A stretch of 64,000 nt of DNA from Clostridium sp. DSM 17811 (GTDB lineage: Bacteria > Bacillota > Clostridia > Clostridiales > Clostridiaceae). Shown in pieces: positions 26,636 to 35,757 of this stretch (position 1 is its first letter; each line of letters begins with the position of its first letter). The position numbers and the translations under genes were made by a program. Where the stretch lies: contig NZ_JAHLDU010000004.1 in NCBI RefSeq assembly GCF_018861905.1, positions 62,001 to 126,000 of the forward strand, written 5' to 3'. Under the pieces are notes generated by a model. It was not told the origin of the DNA. It ran no database searches and saw only the letters and a program-made list of their open reading frames with translations.

Positions 26636-26645
26636 AAGATATATT

Positions 26646-27875
26646 ATGGATAATAAATTATTAGAGAAATATGCTCTTTTACTGGTTAAGACAGGAATTA
26701 ATATCCAAAAGGATCAAACACTTGTAATTAATTCGCCTATTGAGTGTGCTGCTTTTACTAGGATTGTTTCTAGAATAGCATATCTAGAAGGGGCTAGAGA
26801 AGTAGTGGTAACATGGAGGGATGAAATATCTACAAAAATCAAATTCATGTTTGCTCCGGAAGAGATATTTTCAGAATATCCAGATTGGCAAAGAGATTTT
26901 TATGTTTCAAGTGCGCGAAAGGGAGCTGCTTTTTTAAGTATTTCAGCTTCTGACCCAGAACTTATGAAGGATGTTAATCCTGAAAGATTGTCAAAATCAA
27001 ATAAGGCTGCGAGTACTGCAATAAAAGAATACAGAGATAGAATGATGAGTAATAAAAATGTTTGGTGCGTTGCATCTATTCCAACACAAGCTTGGGCAAA
27101 TAAAGTTTTCCCAGAAGTTTCAGAAGGCGATGCAATGGAAAAACTTTGGAATGCTATATTTAAAACAGTAAGAGTAGATGCGTTGGACCCTGTTGCTTCG
27201 TGGGAAACTCATAAATCAAATCTAAAGAAAAGCATGGATTATTTGAACTTAAATAATTTTAAATATCTTCAATATAAGAATTCATTGGGTACGGATCTAA
27301 AAATTGAACTTCCAGAAAATCATCTATGGCTTGGAGGATCGGATTATACGCCTGGTGGTGTAGAGTTTATAGCAAACATGCCTACTGAAGAAGTATTTAC
27401 ATTACCTAAAAAAACTGGAGTTAACGGTACTGTAGTAAGCTCTAAACCTTTAAATTATAATGGAAATTTAATTGAAAATTTCTCACTTACTTTTGAGAAG
27501 GGAAAAGTAGTAGATTTTAAAGCAGAAACAGGTTATGATATTTTAAAGAGTATTATTGAAACTGATGAAGGCTCATGTTATCTTGGTGAAGTAGCATTAG
27601 TGCCATATGATTCTCCAATATCAAACTCTAATATATTATTCTATAACACGCTTTTTGATGAAAATGCATCATGTCATTTGGCTCTAGGAAAGGCATATCC
27701 AGTATGTATAAAAAATGGTGAGAATTTAAGCAATGAGGAACTTTCCGGATTAGAAGTTAATGATTCATTTGTACATGAAGATTTTATGGTTGGCACAGAG
27801 GACTTACAAATAATTGGTATCACAGCAGACGGAAAAGAAGTATCTGTGTTTGAAAATGGAAACTTTGCATTTTAA
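26646..27875 (+). CDS. M29 family aminopeptidase (AmpS/PepS-like)
   Basis: A 409-residue metallo-aminopeptidase. The metal-binding residues of M29 can be followed in order: Glu in NMPTEEVFTLP (about 250), Glu in CYLGEVALVPYDSP (about 315), His in CHLALGKAY (about 347), then VHEDFMVGTEDLQI (about 377-390) with His and Asp. These are cytoplasmic dimers that trim N-terminal residues from peptides. It appears monocistronic, behind a possible regulatory leader. Confidence 0.92.
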   Translation: MDNKLLEKYALLLVKTGINIQKDQTLVINSPIECAAFTRIVSRIAYLEGAREVVVTWRDEISTKIKFMFAPEEIFSEYPDWQRDFYVSSARKGAAFLSISASDPELMKDVNPERLSKSNKAASTAIKEYRDRMMSNKNVWCVASIPTQAWANKVFPEVSEGDAMEKLWNAIFKTVRVDALDPVASWETHKSNLKKSMDYLNLNNFKYLQYKNSLGTDLKIELPENHLWLGGSDYTPGGVEFIANMPTEEVFTLPKKTGVNGTVVSSKPLNYNGNLIENFSLTFEKGKVVDFKAETGYDILKSIIETDEGSCYLGEVALVPYDSPISNSNILFYNTLFDENASCHLALGKAYPVCIKNGENLSNEELSGLEVNDSFVHEDFMVGTEDLQIIGITADGKEVSVFENGNFAF

Positions 27876-27925
27876 CGACATTTCAGAAGTCGTTAATGTT
27901 GCAGTTTCTAAGAAGAGACTGTAAT
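27873..27925 (+). repeat. 3'-UTR element, copy A
   Basis: Begins at the stop codon with TAACGACATTTCA, then GAAGTCGTTAATG, so ACGAC and GTCGT can pair, and TTCTAAGAAG follows. The same arrangement occurs at the asnS stop (56829), the only other copy I found here. Confidence 0.6.
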
Positions 27926-28128
27926 AAAATGTATAAAAAAAGTTTGTCGAATGGTTAAAATTATATTGTACATGCTTTTTAAATATGTTAATATAAGTAT
28001 GTAATAGTAATTTAAAGTTACTATTTAAGAGAATCTAATCTGATAAACAACATATCCCCTTTTATTTAGGAAATTATTGTTAATCAAATTTAGATCTTAA
28101 TTTTCAAATAAAAGGAGGAATATTTAAA

Positions 28129-28296
28129 ATGGAAGACAAAAACTTAATTTGTAAAGACTGTGGAAAAGAATTCGTATTCACTGAGGGCGAACAAGCTTTC
28201 TACAAAGAAAAAGGATTTGAAAATGAACCACAAAGATGTGTTGATTGCAGAAGAGCAAGAAAACAACAAAATAATAACTCATCTTTCGGAAGATAG
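28129..28296 (+). CDS. 55-residue zinc-ribbon protein (probable zinc-binding domain, CxxC...CxxC)
   Basis: A short protein with a complete zinc-ribbon: CKDC at 8-11 and CVDC at 37-40, separated by KEFVFTEGEQAFYKEKGF, followed by RRARKQQ and a polar tail. This is the zf-trcl type often found at the start of clostridial proteins and also as a stand-alone small protein. AAAGGAGG precedes the ATG and a terminator follows, so it is a single-gene unit. Function unknown; nucleic-acid or redox-related roles are guesses. Confidence 0.88.
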   Translation: MEDKNLICKDCGKEFVFTEGEQAFYKEKGFENEPQRCVDCRRARKQQNNNSSFGR

Positions 28297-28314
28297 TTAA
28301 ATAAGTGAATTATA

Positions 28315-28348
28315 CCCTATAAAACTTTTGTTTTATAGGGCTTTTTTT
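28315..28348 (+). terminator. Intrinsic terminator of the zinc-ribbon gene
   Basis: 10-bp perfect arms CCCTATAAAA/TTTTATAGGG and T7. Confidence 0.92.
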
Positions 28349-28382
28349 ATATAAAGATACCTGTCTAATTAAAATTTATACT

Positions 28383-28440
28383 AAATAAGAGCACTAGCCC
28401 CTTACTGTGTAACAGTAAGGGGCTAGTGCTCTTATTTTTT
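28383..28440. repeat. 25-bp perfect inverted repeat with 5-nt loop, no gene attached
   Basis: Arms 28383-28407 and 28413-28437 (AGAGCACTAGCCCCTTACTG core), loop TGTAA, then a T run. It looks like a very strong terminator but follows another terminator by only 35 nt with no gene in between. Confidence 0.9.
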
Positions 28441-28640
28441 AAGTTGTGAAGCTTATTTAATTACTACATACTTGATATAGCTATTATAGGAGTAGCCGTA
28501 CATTTAAAATTAACATAGAAAAAACAAAGTGGATATTTTAGATTAAATAAGAGAAACTATGTAATATAAAAATCATAATTGAGGTATCAATATATAATTC
28601 ACAATCTGTCTATCTATAAGAAAAGGACATGGTGATTGCA
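28441..28640. other. Upstream region of the germination operon
   Basis: AT-rich. A sigma-G promoter is expected here on general grounds, but I could not pick a convincing match by eye. Confidence 0.3.
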
Positions 28641-30122
28641 ATGGAAAATGGAGATTTAAATGGAAATATAGATTTAATTAGGAATGGGTTAGGCAAGCAA
28701 AGTCCTATAGTGGTAAAGCATTTTTATATTGGAAGTGATCAGCCTTTAGAAGCTGCGATTATCTATGTAAATGGAATTGCGAACAAGGATATTATTGATA
28801 GAGATATATTGAATCCTCTGATGATTCATATAGGAGAAAATTTAAATGGGAGGGCGAATATAGGAGAGTATCTTTGTAAAAGATATATTTCTATGAGCAA
28901 TACATTAATAGAATCAGATGTAAATGGGGTCGTTGATCATCTCAAAAGAGGAAAAACAGCAGTCTTAATAAATGGCGATTTGGAAGTAATAATAGCTGAC
29001 ACTGCAGGTGGAGTACAACGTGCTATTATGGAGCCTATGAATGAAACAGCAGCAAAAGGTCCAAGAGATGGTTTTGTAGAGAATTTAGAAGTGAATATCA
29101 GCCTTATTCGAAGAAAAGTCAAGGATAAGAATCTCACAATTGAGTTATTTAATTTAGGAAGTCGATTGCAGAGTGATTTGGCAATAGTTTATATAGATGA
29201 TATAGTGGATAAACATGTATTGGAAGAATTAAAAAAGAGAATAGAAGCTATTGACGTAGATGCCGTACTTTCAGCGGGAAAGCTTGAGCAATATATTGAA
29301 GACTATCCCTATACGGTTTTTCCACAAGCCTATAGCACAGAAAGACCAGATAGAGCCATTGGAAATATGCTAGAAGGAAGAATAGTTATTATTGTAGAAG
29401 GAACGCCAATGGTGCTTGTATATCCAGCAATATTCATGCAATTTTTTCAGGCTGTAGAGGATTATACTGAAAGAACAGTTGTATCCTCTTTTGTAAGACT
29501 TCTAAGAATTTTGGCGGCAATTATTGTTATTACCCTACCTTCTATTTATTTAACACTTATAAAGTTTAATGTAGAACTTATACCCATAAAATTTGTCACC
29601 CCCATTGTTCAATCAAGGGTAGGAATTGCCCTAACTCCATTTTTAGAGATTATAGCTATGGAACTAGTTGTGGAGTTTTTACGCGAGGGTGGCTTAAGGC
29701 TACCTACTAAAATTGCTCAAACATTAAGTTTAGTAGGAGGCATTATTATAGGTGATACGGCAATTCAATCTAAAATGGTTAGCCCGACTACCTTACTTAT
29801 AGTGGGGATTACTGTAATTACTACCTTTTTAATACCTAATTATGATATGTCCCTTTCTATTCGAATGTTACGATTTCCAATGCTGGTACTAGCAAATATC
29901 ATGGGCATATTTGGAATTGCAGTGGGTTGGTTTTTAATTTTAGTTCATCTTTCATCTTTAGACAGTCTAGGTGTACCATATTTTGAGTTTCATAAAAGTG
30001 ACATGAAGGATACCTTTATTAGAGCACCGCTTTGGAAGATGAACAAACGGCCAGAGGGAATTCCCAATAGTGACCCAATAAGGCAGACGGATTATAGAAA
30101 CAAGTTTAAGAAAAAAAGGTAG
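28641..30122 (+). CDS. gerKA: Spore germination protein, GerA/GerKA subunit
   Basis: A 493-residue GerA-family protein: soluble N-terminal domain to about 275 with the hallmark GPRDGFVENLEVNISLIRRK, TERPDRAIGNMLEGRIVIIVEGTPMVLVYP, then about five TM helices including PFLEIIAMELVVEFLREGGLRLP and a polar C-terminus. GerA subunits sit in the inner spore membrane, assemble with GerB and GerC and act as germinant-gated channels. The ATG at 28641 has GGTGA 5 nt upstream; an in-frame ATG at 28629 is too close to AAAAGG. It overlaps the next gene and is the only A subunit of the seven-gene operon. Confidence 0.95.
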   Translation: MENGDLNGNIDLIRNGLGKQSPIVVKHFYIGSDQPLEAAIIYVNGIANKDIIDRDILNPLMIHIGENLNGRANIGEYLCKRYISMSNTLIESDVNGVVDHLKRGKTAVLINGDLEVIIADTAGGVQRAIMEPMNETAAKGPRDGFVENLEVNISLIRRKVKDKNLTIELFNLGSRLQSDLAIVYIDDIVDKHVLEELKKRIEAIDVDAVLSAGKLEQYIEDYPYTVFPQAYSTERPDRAIGNMLEGRIVIIVEGTPMVLVYPAIFMQFFQAVEDYTERTVVSSFVRLLRILAAIIVITLPSIYLTLIKFNVELIPIKFVTPIVQSRVGIALTPFLEIIAMELVVEFLREGGLRLPTKIAQTLSLVGGIIIGDTAIQSKMVSPTTLLIVGITVITTFLIPNYDMSLSIRMLRFPMLVLANIMGIFGIAVGWFLILVHLSSLDSLGVPYFEFHKSDMKDTFIRAPLWKMNKRPEGIPNSDPIRQTDYRNKFKKKR

Positions 30123-31225
30123 TGGATAAAATGCAGAGAAACTCTGGTAAAAAACAAAGCTACTTAACGGTAAGTCAGTTTGCCCTTATTATCTTTGGTA
30201 GCATCGTTGGAGTGGGTGTTTTATCACTTCCAAATGGTGTAGTAAAAGCTGCTCATCAGGATGGATGGATTTCCACTTTAATTGGTGGAATATATCCATT
30301 ATATGTTGTAAGTATAGCCAACTATATAAGTGGAAAATTTCATAATGATAACATACTAATTTTGAGTAAAAAGTATTTTGGTGAAATTATTGGAAGTAGC
30401 TTTAATTTAATCTTTGCTACTTATTTTATTTTTATAACATCGATGAATGCTTGTTATTATAGTAACTTAATGCGAAATTATATGATGGGATTTTTAACCC
30501 CTTTTAAACTTATAGCTATCCTAGTTATCTGTATTATTTATGCGGTTTCAAGAGGCTTAAAAGTAATAGGAAGAATAAGTGAAATTTCTTTTTACGTTAC
30601 AATCATTCTTCTTTTATCACCTATAATAGCTTTACGATCTCCGAACATGACAAATATTTATCCTGTATTTGGCTCTGGTTTTAGTTCAATAGCAAAGGGG
30701 GCTATAAAATCAAGTTTTGCTTATGGAGGAGCGGAAATAATCCTACTTATTTATCCGTTTCTAAAAGAGAAAAAGAAGATTCTTAAATCTTCGCTTATAA
30801 GTGTGACTATAGCTATTGTTATTTATGTTTGGTGCGTTTTTATAACTATATATTATTTAGGACCAGATATTGTGAACAAAAATTTTTGGTCATTTTTGGT
30901 GGTTACAGAAACTATAACCGTATCAGTAATCAATAATTATAGATACATTTTTATGACATTTTGGAGTTTAGTAGCATTTAAAAGTATGAGCATTAACTGT
31001 TATGCAAGTATATATATTTTAAAAGAGTTTGCACATAAAATAGAGACTAAAAATATTTATTTTTTAATCTTTCCAATAATTGTATATTTATCTCTGAAGT
31101 TTGGTAATGAAATAAGTAGGCAAAATATTAACGATATTATTTTACCCGGGTTTATCATATTTAATTTATTATATATGACATCTATTGCTATATTTATATC
31201 TTTTAAGGGAGGAGATAGAGCTTGA
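30122..31225 (+). CDS. Spore germination permease GerB-type, first copy
   Basis: A 367-residue APC-fold membrane protein of the GerAB/GerKB family. It starts with LTVSQFALIIFGSIVGVGVLSLPNGVVKAAHQDGWIS, the family signature, and has ten hydrophobic segments; SSFAYGGAEIILLIYPFLKEKKK is the conserved middle helix. GerB subunits are thought to bind the germinant. It overlaps gerKA by 1 nt (GTG start; ATG 30131 is possible) and the following GerC gene by 4 nt. Confidence 0.94.
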   Translation: MDKMQRNSGKKQSYLTVSQFALIIFGSIVGVGVLSLPNGVVKAAHQDGWISTLIGGIYPLYVVSIANYISGKFHNDNILILSKKYFGEIIGSSFNLIFATYFIFITSMNACYYSNLMRNYMMGFLTPFKLIAILVICIIYAVSRGLKVIGRISEISFYVTIILLLSPIIALRSPNMTNIYPVFGSGFSSIAKGAIKSSFAYGGAEIILLIYPFLKEKKKILKSSLISVTIAIVIYVWCVFITIYYLGPDIVNKNFWSFLVVTETITVSVINNYRYIFMTFWSLVAFKSMSINCYASIYILKEFAHKIETKNIYFLIFPIIVYLSLKFGNEISRQNINDIILPGFIIFNLLYMTSIAIFISFKGGDRA

Positions 31226-32334
31226 ATAAAAAAAAATACTTCATCATAATAATTGGTGTTTTTATTTATGTATTTATTATGCTTGATCAAGACCGGGTAC
31301 CTATTGAGGAGATAGTGACTATTAATGGCATTGGGTATGATATAGAAAGAAAAAGTGAAGGCAACATTGAATATAGTATACCTATTAATACAAATGTTTA
31401 TAAGGCAAGTGGTAAGCAAGCGAATTTGTTATTTAATGAGCAAGGTCAAAATTTAGGGGAAGTAACTCAGAAAAGGCAAGAAAAGATGGATAAAAAATTT
31501 GTACAGGGGCAAGAAAGGGTTGTTTTTGTCAGCCAGGATTATGCAAGGTATGGTTTAAAAACTTTGATAGATGATAGATTTAGAAATCCACAAACGAACA
31601 ATATGGCCTATATGGTAGTATGCAAAGGGAAAGCAGAGGATTATTTAAGGTACCAAGAAAAAGGTTATAGTAACTCTTCAGAATATGTAGGGGGGCTTGT
31701 AGAATCTTATGGCAATTATAGTTTTTTTTCTAATAACTACAAGTTAATAGATGCGTATGTGAGGATTGGAGCTGAGGGTAGAAGTCTGGTGCTTCCATAT
31801 ATAGAAATAACAGAAGAAGGAATAGAAATCACTGGTGTGGCTATTTTCAATGGAGATAAAATGGTAGAAGTTGTGGATATACAAAAGGGTAAAATACTTA
31901 ATTTGTTAAAAAATGATGATGTAAACGGGATACTAACTTTACAAAAGAGTCCTAAAGAGTTTGTTGATTTTGATGCAAAAACTGGTAAAAGAAAAGTGAA
32001 ATGTTATAAGCATGGAGATAAATACAGTTTCATTATTGATTTAACATTCACAGGTACAATTACTAATAATGAAATGTACGTTGATATGTTAAAGGATATA
32101 AACAAAAAAAAAGAATTTGAAAAAGATATGGAAAAAGATATGGAAAAGCAATGTGTTGATTTTATAAAAATAATGCAGAGTGATTATAAGATGGATTGTA
32201 TTACTCTTGGAAGAGAAGCGGCTGCAAAGTATGGAAGGCAGAAAAATGTAGATTGGAATAAAGTAGTTTCAAATGCAGATATTAAAGTAAATGTGGCGGT
32301 TAATGCAGATTTACAGGGTAGAGGAGATTATTAG
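31222..32334 (+). CDS. Ger(x)C family protein, first copy, no lipobox cysteine
   Basis: A 370-residue GerC-like protein: N-terminal hydrophobic anchor, PIEEIVTINGIGYDIE domain start, LVLPYIEITEEGIEITGVAIFNGDKMV in the middle and a C-terminal GerC domain ending AAKYGRQKNVDWNKVVSNADIKVNV. Typical GerC subunits are lipoproteins with Cys just before a D-R/W-D-R segment; here the matching place reads IMLDQDRVPIEE, without cysteine. It would be membrane-anchored by an uncleaved helix. GGGAGGAG lies upstream; start overlaps gerB by 4 nt. Confidence 0.9.
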   Translation: MNKKKYFIIIIGVFIYVFIMLDQDRVPIEEIVTINGIGYDIERKSEGNIEYSIPINTNVYKASGKQANLLFNEQGQNLGEVTQKRQEKMDKKFVQGQERVVFVSQDYARYGLKTLIDDRFRNPQTNNMAYMVVCKGKAEDYLRYQEKGYSNSSEYVGGLVESYGNYSFFSNNYKLIDAYVRIGAEGRSLVLPYIEITEEGIEITGVAIFNGDKMVEVVDIQKGKILNLLKNDDVNGILTLQKSPKEFVDFDAKTGKRKVKCYKHGDKYSFIIDLTFTGTITNNEMYVDMLKDINKKKEFEKDMEKDMEKQCVDFIKIMQSDYKMDCITLGREAAAKYGRQKNVDWNKVVSNADIKVNVAVNADLQGRGDY

Positions 32335-32336
32335 GT

Positions 32337-33425
32337 ATGCGGATAGAAAAGAAAAATCTACTAACTCCAAATGAAGTAACTTTTATATTAATAGGAATTA
32401 TGCTTGATGTAACGGCTACGAGTTTACCTAATGGGGGAATAGATATTGCAAAACAGGATGAGTGGATTTCTGTAATAATAGGGGCTTTATATCCCTTATA
32501 TGTAGCTATCTTAGCTGTATATGTAAGTGGAAAATACCCTAAGGATAATATTTTAGTGCTTAGTAAAAGATACCTGGGAAAGACATTTGGGAGCATATTA
32601 AATGTTCTTTTTTTACTAAGTTTTTTTAGCTTTTTTCCACCATTAATTACAACAATCATGTTAATTGTAAGAACGGAAGCATCCCCTATTTTAACTCCTT
32701 TTAAAATTTATGTAGTTTTATTATTTATAGGAGTATACGCTGCTGGCCTTGGAATTAAAGTGCTGGGAAGGACATGTGCTATCACCTTTTGGATGGTGCT
32801 AGGGGTAATTATCCCTACCATTTCTATTTTAAAACAAGGAAGTTATTTAAATATAAGTCCTGTATTTGGGGCAGGAATTGTAAATATCTTAAAAGGTAGC
32901 GTTTACTCTGCTTATGATTACTCATTAATGGAGATTATATTTTTAATTTATCCCTTTATAAACGATAGTAGCAAGATAAGGAGTTCCACTTTAAAGGCAG
33001 TAGGATTTACTGCTATTATATATACATGGATTACTTTTATAACCATATATTATATGGGAAAAGATATTATTCATAAAACAATATGGAGTTTTTTTGGAGT
33101 TACATCGGCAGTAAAGGTTGAAGTAATAAATAATTTTAAATATATTTTCATATTTTTTTGGATAATTATAGCAATTAAATCTGTCGCTATTTTTAATTAC
33201 GTGTGTTTGGTTTTCTTAAATGATTTTAAGAAAATAAAAAATAAAAAATTAATATATGTTGTTATAGCTGTTTTGGTTATTATCATTACAAACACCTATT
33301 ATTCGGATAAGTTAGCGATGGAGAAAATTATAAAATATACCCTTCCAATCAGCGTTATTTACAATTTAATATATATAACCCTCATCACCAGTTTAATATG
33401 GATAAAAAAAGGATGGGCAAAATGA
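32337..33425 (+). CDS. Spore germination permease GerB-type, second copy
   Basis: A 362-residue paralogue of the GerB subunit: LTPNEVTFILIGIMLDVTATSLPNGGIDIAKQDEWISVIIGALYPLYV at the start and SVYSAYDYSLMEIIFLIYPFINDSSKIR in the centre. The first helix differs from copy one (no GVGVLSLP), so the ligand pocket has probably diverged. It starts 2 nt after the first GerC gene and ends with a 4-nt overlap into the second. Confidence 0.92.
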   Translation: MRIEKKNLLTPNEVTFILIGIMLDVTATSLPNGGIDIAKQDEWISVIIGALYPLYVAILAVYVSGKYPKDNILVLSKRYLGKTFGSILNVLFLLSFFSFFPPLITTIMLIVRTEASPILTPFKIYVVLLFIGVYAAGLGIKVLGRTCAITFWMVLGVIIPTISILKQGSYLNISPVFGAGIVNILKGSVYSAYDYSLMEIIFLIYPFINDSSKIRSSTLKAVGFTAIIYTWITFITIYYMGKDIIHKTIWSFFGVTSAVKVEVINNFKYIFIFFWIIIAIKSVAIFNYVCLVFLNDFKKIKNKKLIYVVIAVLVIIITNTYYSDKLAMEKIIKYTLPISVIYNLIYITLITSLIWIKKGWAK

Positions 33426-34543
33426 AAAAATATATGAATATAATATTGAATGTTTTTTTATGTAGTACTTTAATTATGGTTATTTTTGGAGGTGAAAAAA
33501 ACAAAACACATAGTGTGGAGGATTTAGGTATTTCTGTGGGTGTAGGAATTGGAATAAATAAAAATGGTGAAGGGAATATAATATATAGGGTCTCTACCAA
33601 TGCTAATGAATATAAAGAAGACGGCACTGTTGAAACACTATTAGGTACTGGAATAGGTAGCACTATTGGGAAAACAAGAGAGAATAGACAAAAAAAAACA
33701 GGAAAAGATTTTTTTTTAGGACTATCAAAGATTTATATAGTAGATGAAGAATATGCTAAATATGGAATAAGAGATTTAATAGATGTTAATTTTAAGAACT
33801 CTGTGGTTAATGACAATGCATTTTTAGTTGTATGCAAAGGTAGGAATGAAGATTATCTTAAGTATACTTCCACAGGTTATGATAATTCAGCAGAGTATAT
33901 AAGCGATATGATTAAAAACTCAGTAAACTATAATTTTTTTAAGGAAGATTACATGGTTAAGGATGCATTTTTATCAATAGATGCAGAGGGCAAAAATGTT
34001 GTTAGTCCATATATTGAAATAATGGAAGATGGAATTAAAATAAAAGGTATGGCAGTTTTTAACAAGGATAAGCTAGCTGTTATTTTGGATACAAAGGATA
34101 CAAAAATAATGAATATGCTTAGAGAAAATAAAGTAAAGGGCATATTAACCATACAAAAGAATTCAAAAGAATATGTGAATTATTCAGCGGAATCTAAAAG
34201 AAAGATTACATGTAAAAAAATAGACGGCAAATATACTTTTATTATTGACTTGGATTTGAAAGGAGAAATTGTTAACAATGGGTTATATGAAGGTATGACA
34301 GTAAAGACAGAGCCCATTCAAAAATTTGAGGATGACATGTCAAAACAAGTGGAAAATATGTGTATTGGATTTTTGGATAAGATGAAGAAAGAGTATAAGG
34401 TAGACTTACTGCAACTAGGATGGGTGGCTACTGCGAAATATGGAAGAGACACAGGAGTAGACTGGAATGAGGTTGTCTCTAACTCTGAGATTAAAGTAAA
34501 TGTAAAGGTACATGTTGATAAATTAGGAAGAGGACAGTATTAA
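33422..34543 (+). CDS. Ger(x)C family protein, second copy, no lipobox cysteine
   Basis: A 373-residue paralogue with the same domain order: anchor helix, SVEDLGISVGVGIGINK, VVSPYIEIMEDGIKIKGMAVFNKDK and AKYGRDTGVDWNEVVSNSEIKVNV. The only cysteine near the anchor is inside the helix (FLCSTLIM), not at a +1 lipobox position; the exit reads IFGGEKNK. The ATG at 33422 forms a coupled stop-start with the permease; in-frame ATGs at 33398 and 33413 lie inside the permease gene. Confidence 0.9.
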   Translation: MKKYMNIILNVFLCSTLIMVIFGGEKNKTHSVEDLGISVGVGIGINKNGEGNIIYRVSTNANEYKEDGTVETLLGTGIGSTIGKTRENRQKKTGKDFFLGLSKIYIVDEEYAKYGIRDLIDVNFKNSVVNDNAFLVVCKGRNEDYLKYTSTGYDNSAEYISDMIKNSVNYNFFKEDYMVKDAFLSIDAEGKNVVSPYIEIMEDGIKIKGMAVFNKDKLAVILDTKDTKIMNMLRENKVKGILTIQKNSKEYVNYSAESKRKITCKKIDGKYTFIIDLDLKGEIVNNGLYEGMTVKTEPIQKFEDDMSKQVENMCIGFLDKMKKEYKVDLLQLGWVATAKYGRDTGVDWNEVVSNSEIKVNVKVHVDKLGRGQY

Positions 34544-34578
34544 ATATAGCTAAGTAAGAAAAAATAGAAGGTGACACT

Positions 34579-35736
34579 TTGAAAAAGAAAAAAATAATAA
34601 TTGTGTTGTTAGTGGTAAGTATAGTTTCTATTTATGCAGAAAAATTGCAAGTAAGCCCTGTGGAGGATTTAAATATAACAGCAGGTGTTGGGTATGATAT
34701 TAATAAAGGTCTAAATGGTGAGGTGGAATATAGAGTTCCTATTACTATATACGATTTTAAAACTAAGGGAAAAGAAGGTGCAGGCAGTTCTATTAAAAAT
34801 TCAACTAAAATTATAAAAGGTAGTGATGTAAGTAGTAGTATTATAAAAACAAAGGCAAATACCATTGCAGAAATAAGGCAACAAAGACAATTAAATGCAA
34901 GTAAACCTTTTACAATTGGAACTCCGAAAATAACTATAATAGGTGAAGAACAGGCATTTTATGGGATAAAAAACATTGTAAATATATTGTTTTTTAATGC
35001 AAATGGTAATGATAAAGTTATATTTGCAGTTGGTAAAGGGAAGGCAGAAGATATATTAAGGGTTAAGGTAGATGGGTATCCTAGTGCGGCAGATTATATG
35101 GAGGGTATTGTTAGACATGGAACAAACTATAATTTTTTCAACACTGAATATAATTTATTGAATATATATGTTACATTGGATTCAGAAGGCAAAAATTTAG
35201 TACTGCCATATCTAGAAATAAAGGATAAAAATATTGCGATTACTGGAATGGCATTATTTAAAGGAGATAAAATGGCTTATGTACTACCTATGGAGGAAGG
35301 CAAAATTATGAATATGCTTAGGGAGAAAAATGGGAAGGGAATATTAAGTTTGCAGGAAAGTCCAGATAAGTATATAAATTATGATGCAACGGTTAAAAGG
35401 AAGGTAAAATGTAATAAAATAAAAGGCAAATATGAATTCATCATTGATTTAGAATTTCAGGGTGACATTATAGAGAATACATTATATAAATCTATGAAAA
35501 AAGAAAGTGAAAAAGAATTTGAAGAACTCATTTCAAAAAAAATAGAAATGAAATGTTATGATTTTTTATGCAAAATGAAAAATAGTTATAAAATAGATTG
35601 CTTAAATTTAGGAATGTATGCTGCGGCCAAATATGGCAGAGAATCTGGTGTAGATTGGAATGATGAGGTAAGCAATGCAGATATTAAAGTAAATGTAGTG
35701 GTGAACATTGATAAGATTGGAATAGGTCAGTATTAA
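34579..35736 (+). CDS. Ger(x)C family protein, third copy, no lipobox cysteine
   Basis: A 385-residue paralogue starting at TTG with GAAGGTGA upstream. Anchor helix IIIVLLVVSIVSIYAEKLQVSPVEDLNITAGVGYDI has no cysteine. The middle LVLPYLEIKDKNIAITGMALFKGDKMAY and the end AAKYGRESGVDWNDEVSNADIKVNV match copies one and two. A Ser/Lys-rich insert of about 30 residues (GSSIKNSTKIIKGSDVSSS) after the first strand pair makes it the longest copy. It follows copy two by 35 nt with no permease between them. Confidence 0.9.
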   Translation: MKKKKIIIVLLVVSIVSIYAEKLQVSPVEDLNITAGVGYDINKGLNGEVEYRVPITIYDFKTKGKEGAGSSIKNSTKIIKGSDVSSSIIKTKANTIAEIRQQRQLNASKPFTIGTPKITIIGEEQAFYGIKNIVNILFFNANGNDKVIFAVGKGKAEDILRVKVDGYPSAADYMEGIVRHGTNYNFFNTEYNLLNIYVTLDSEGKNLVLPYLEIKDKNIAITGMALFKGDKMAYVLPMEEGKIMNMLREKNGKGILSLQESPDKYINYDATVKRKVKCNKIKGKYEFIIDLEFQGDIIENTLYKSMKKESEKEFEELISKKIEMKCYDFLCKMKNSYKIDCLNLGMYAAAKYGRESGVDWNDEVSNADIKVNVVVNIDKIGIGQY

Positions 35737-35757
35737 AGTATATGGGGAGTAAATAAG

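Noticed and set aside
28383-28437. Hairpin as an integron attC or insertion sequence end
   Set aside because: No core sites, no target duplication and no transposase or integrase nearby; it ends in a T run like a terminator.
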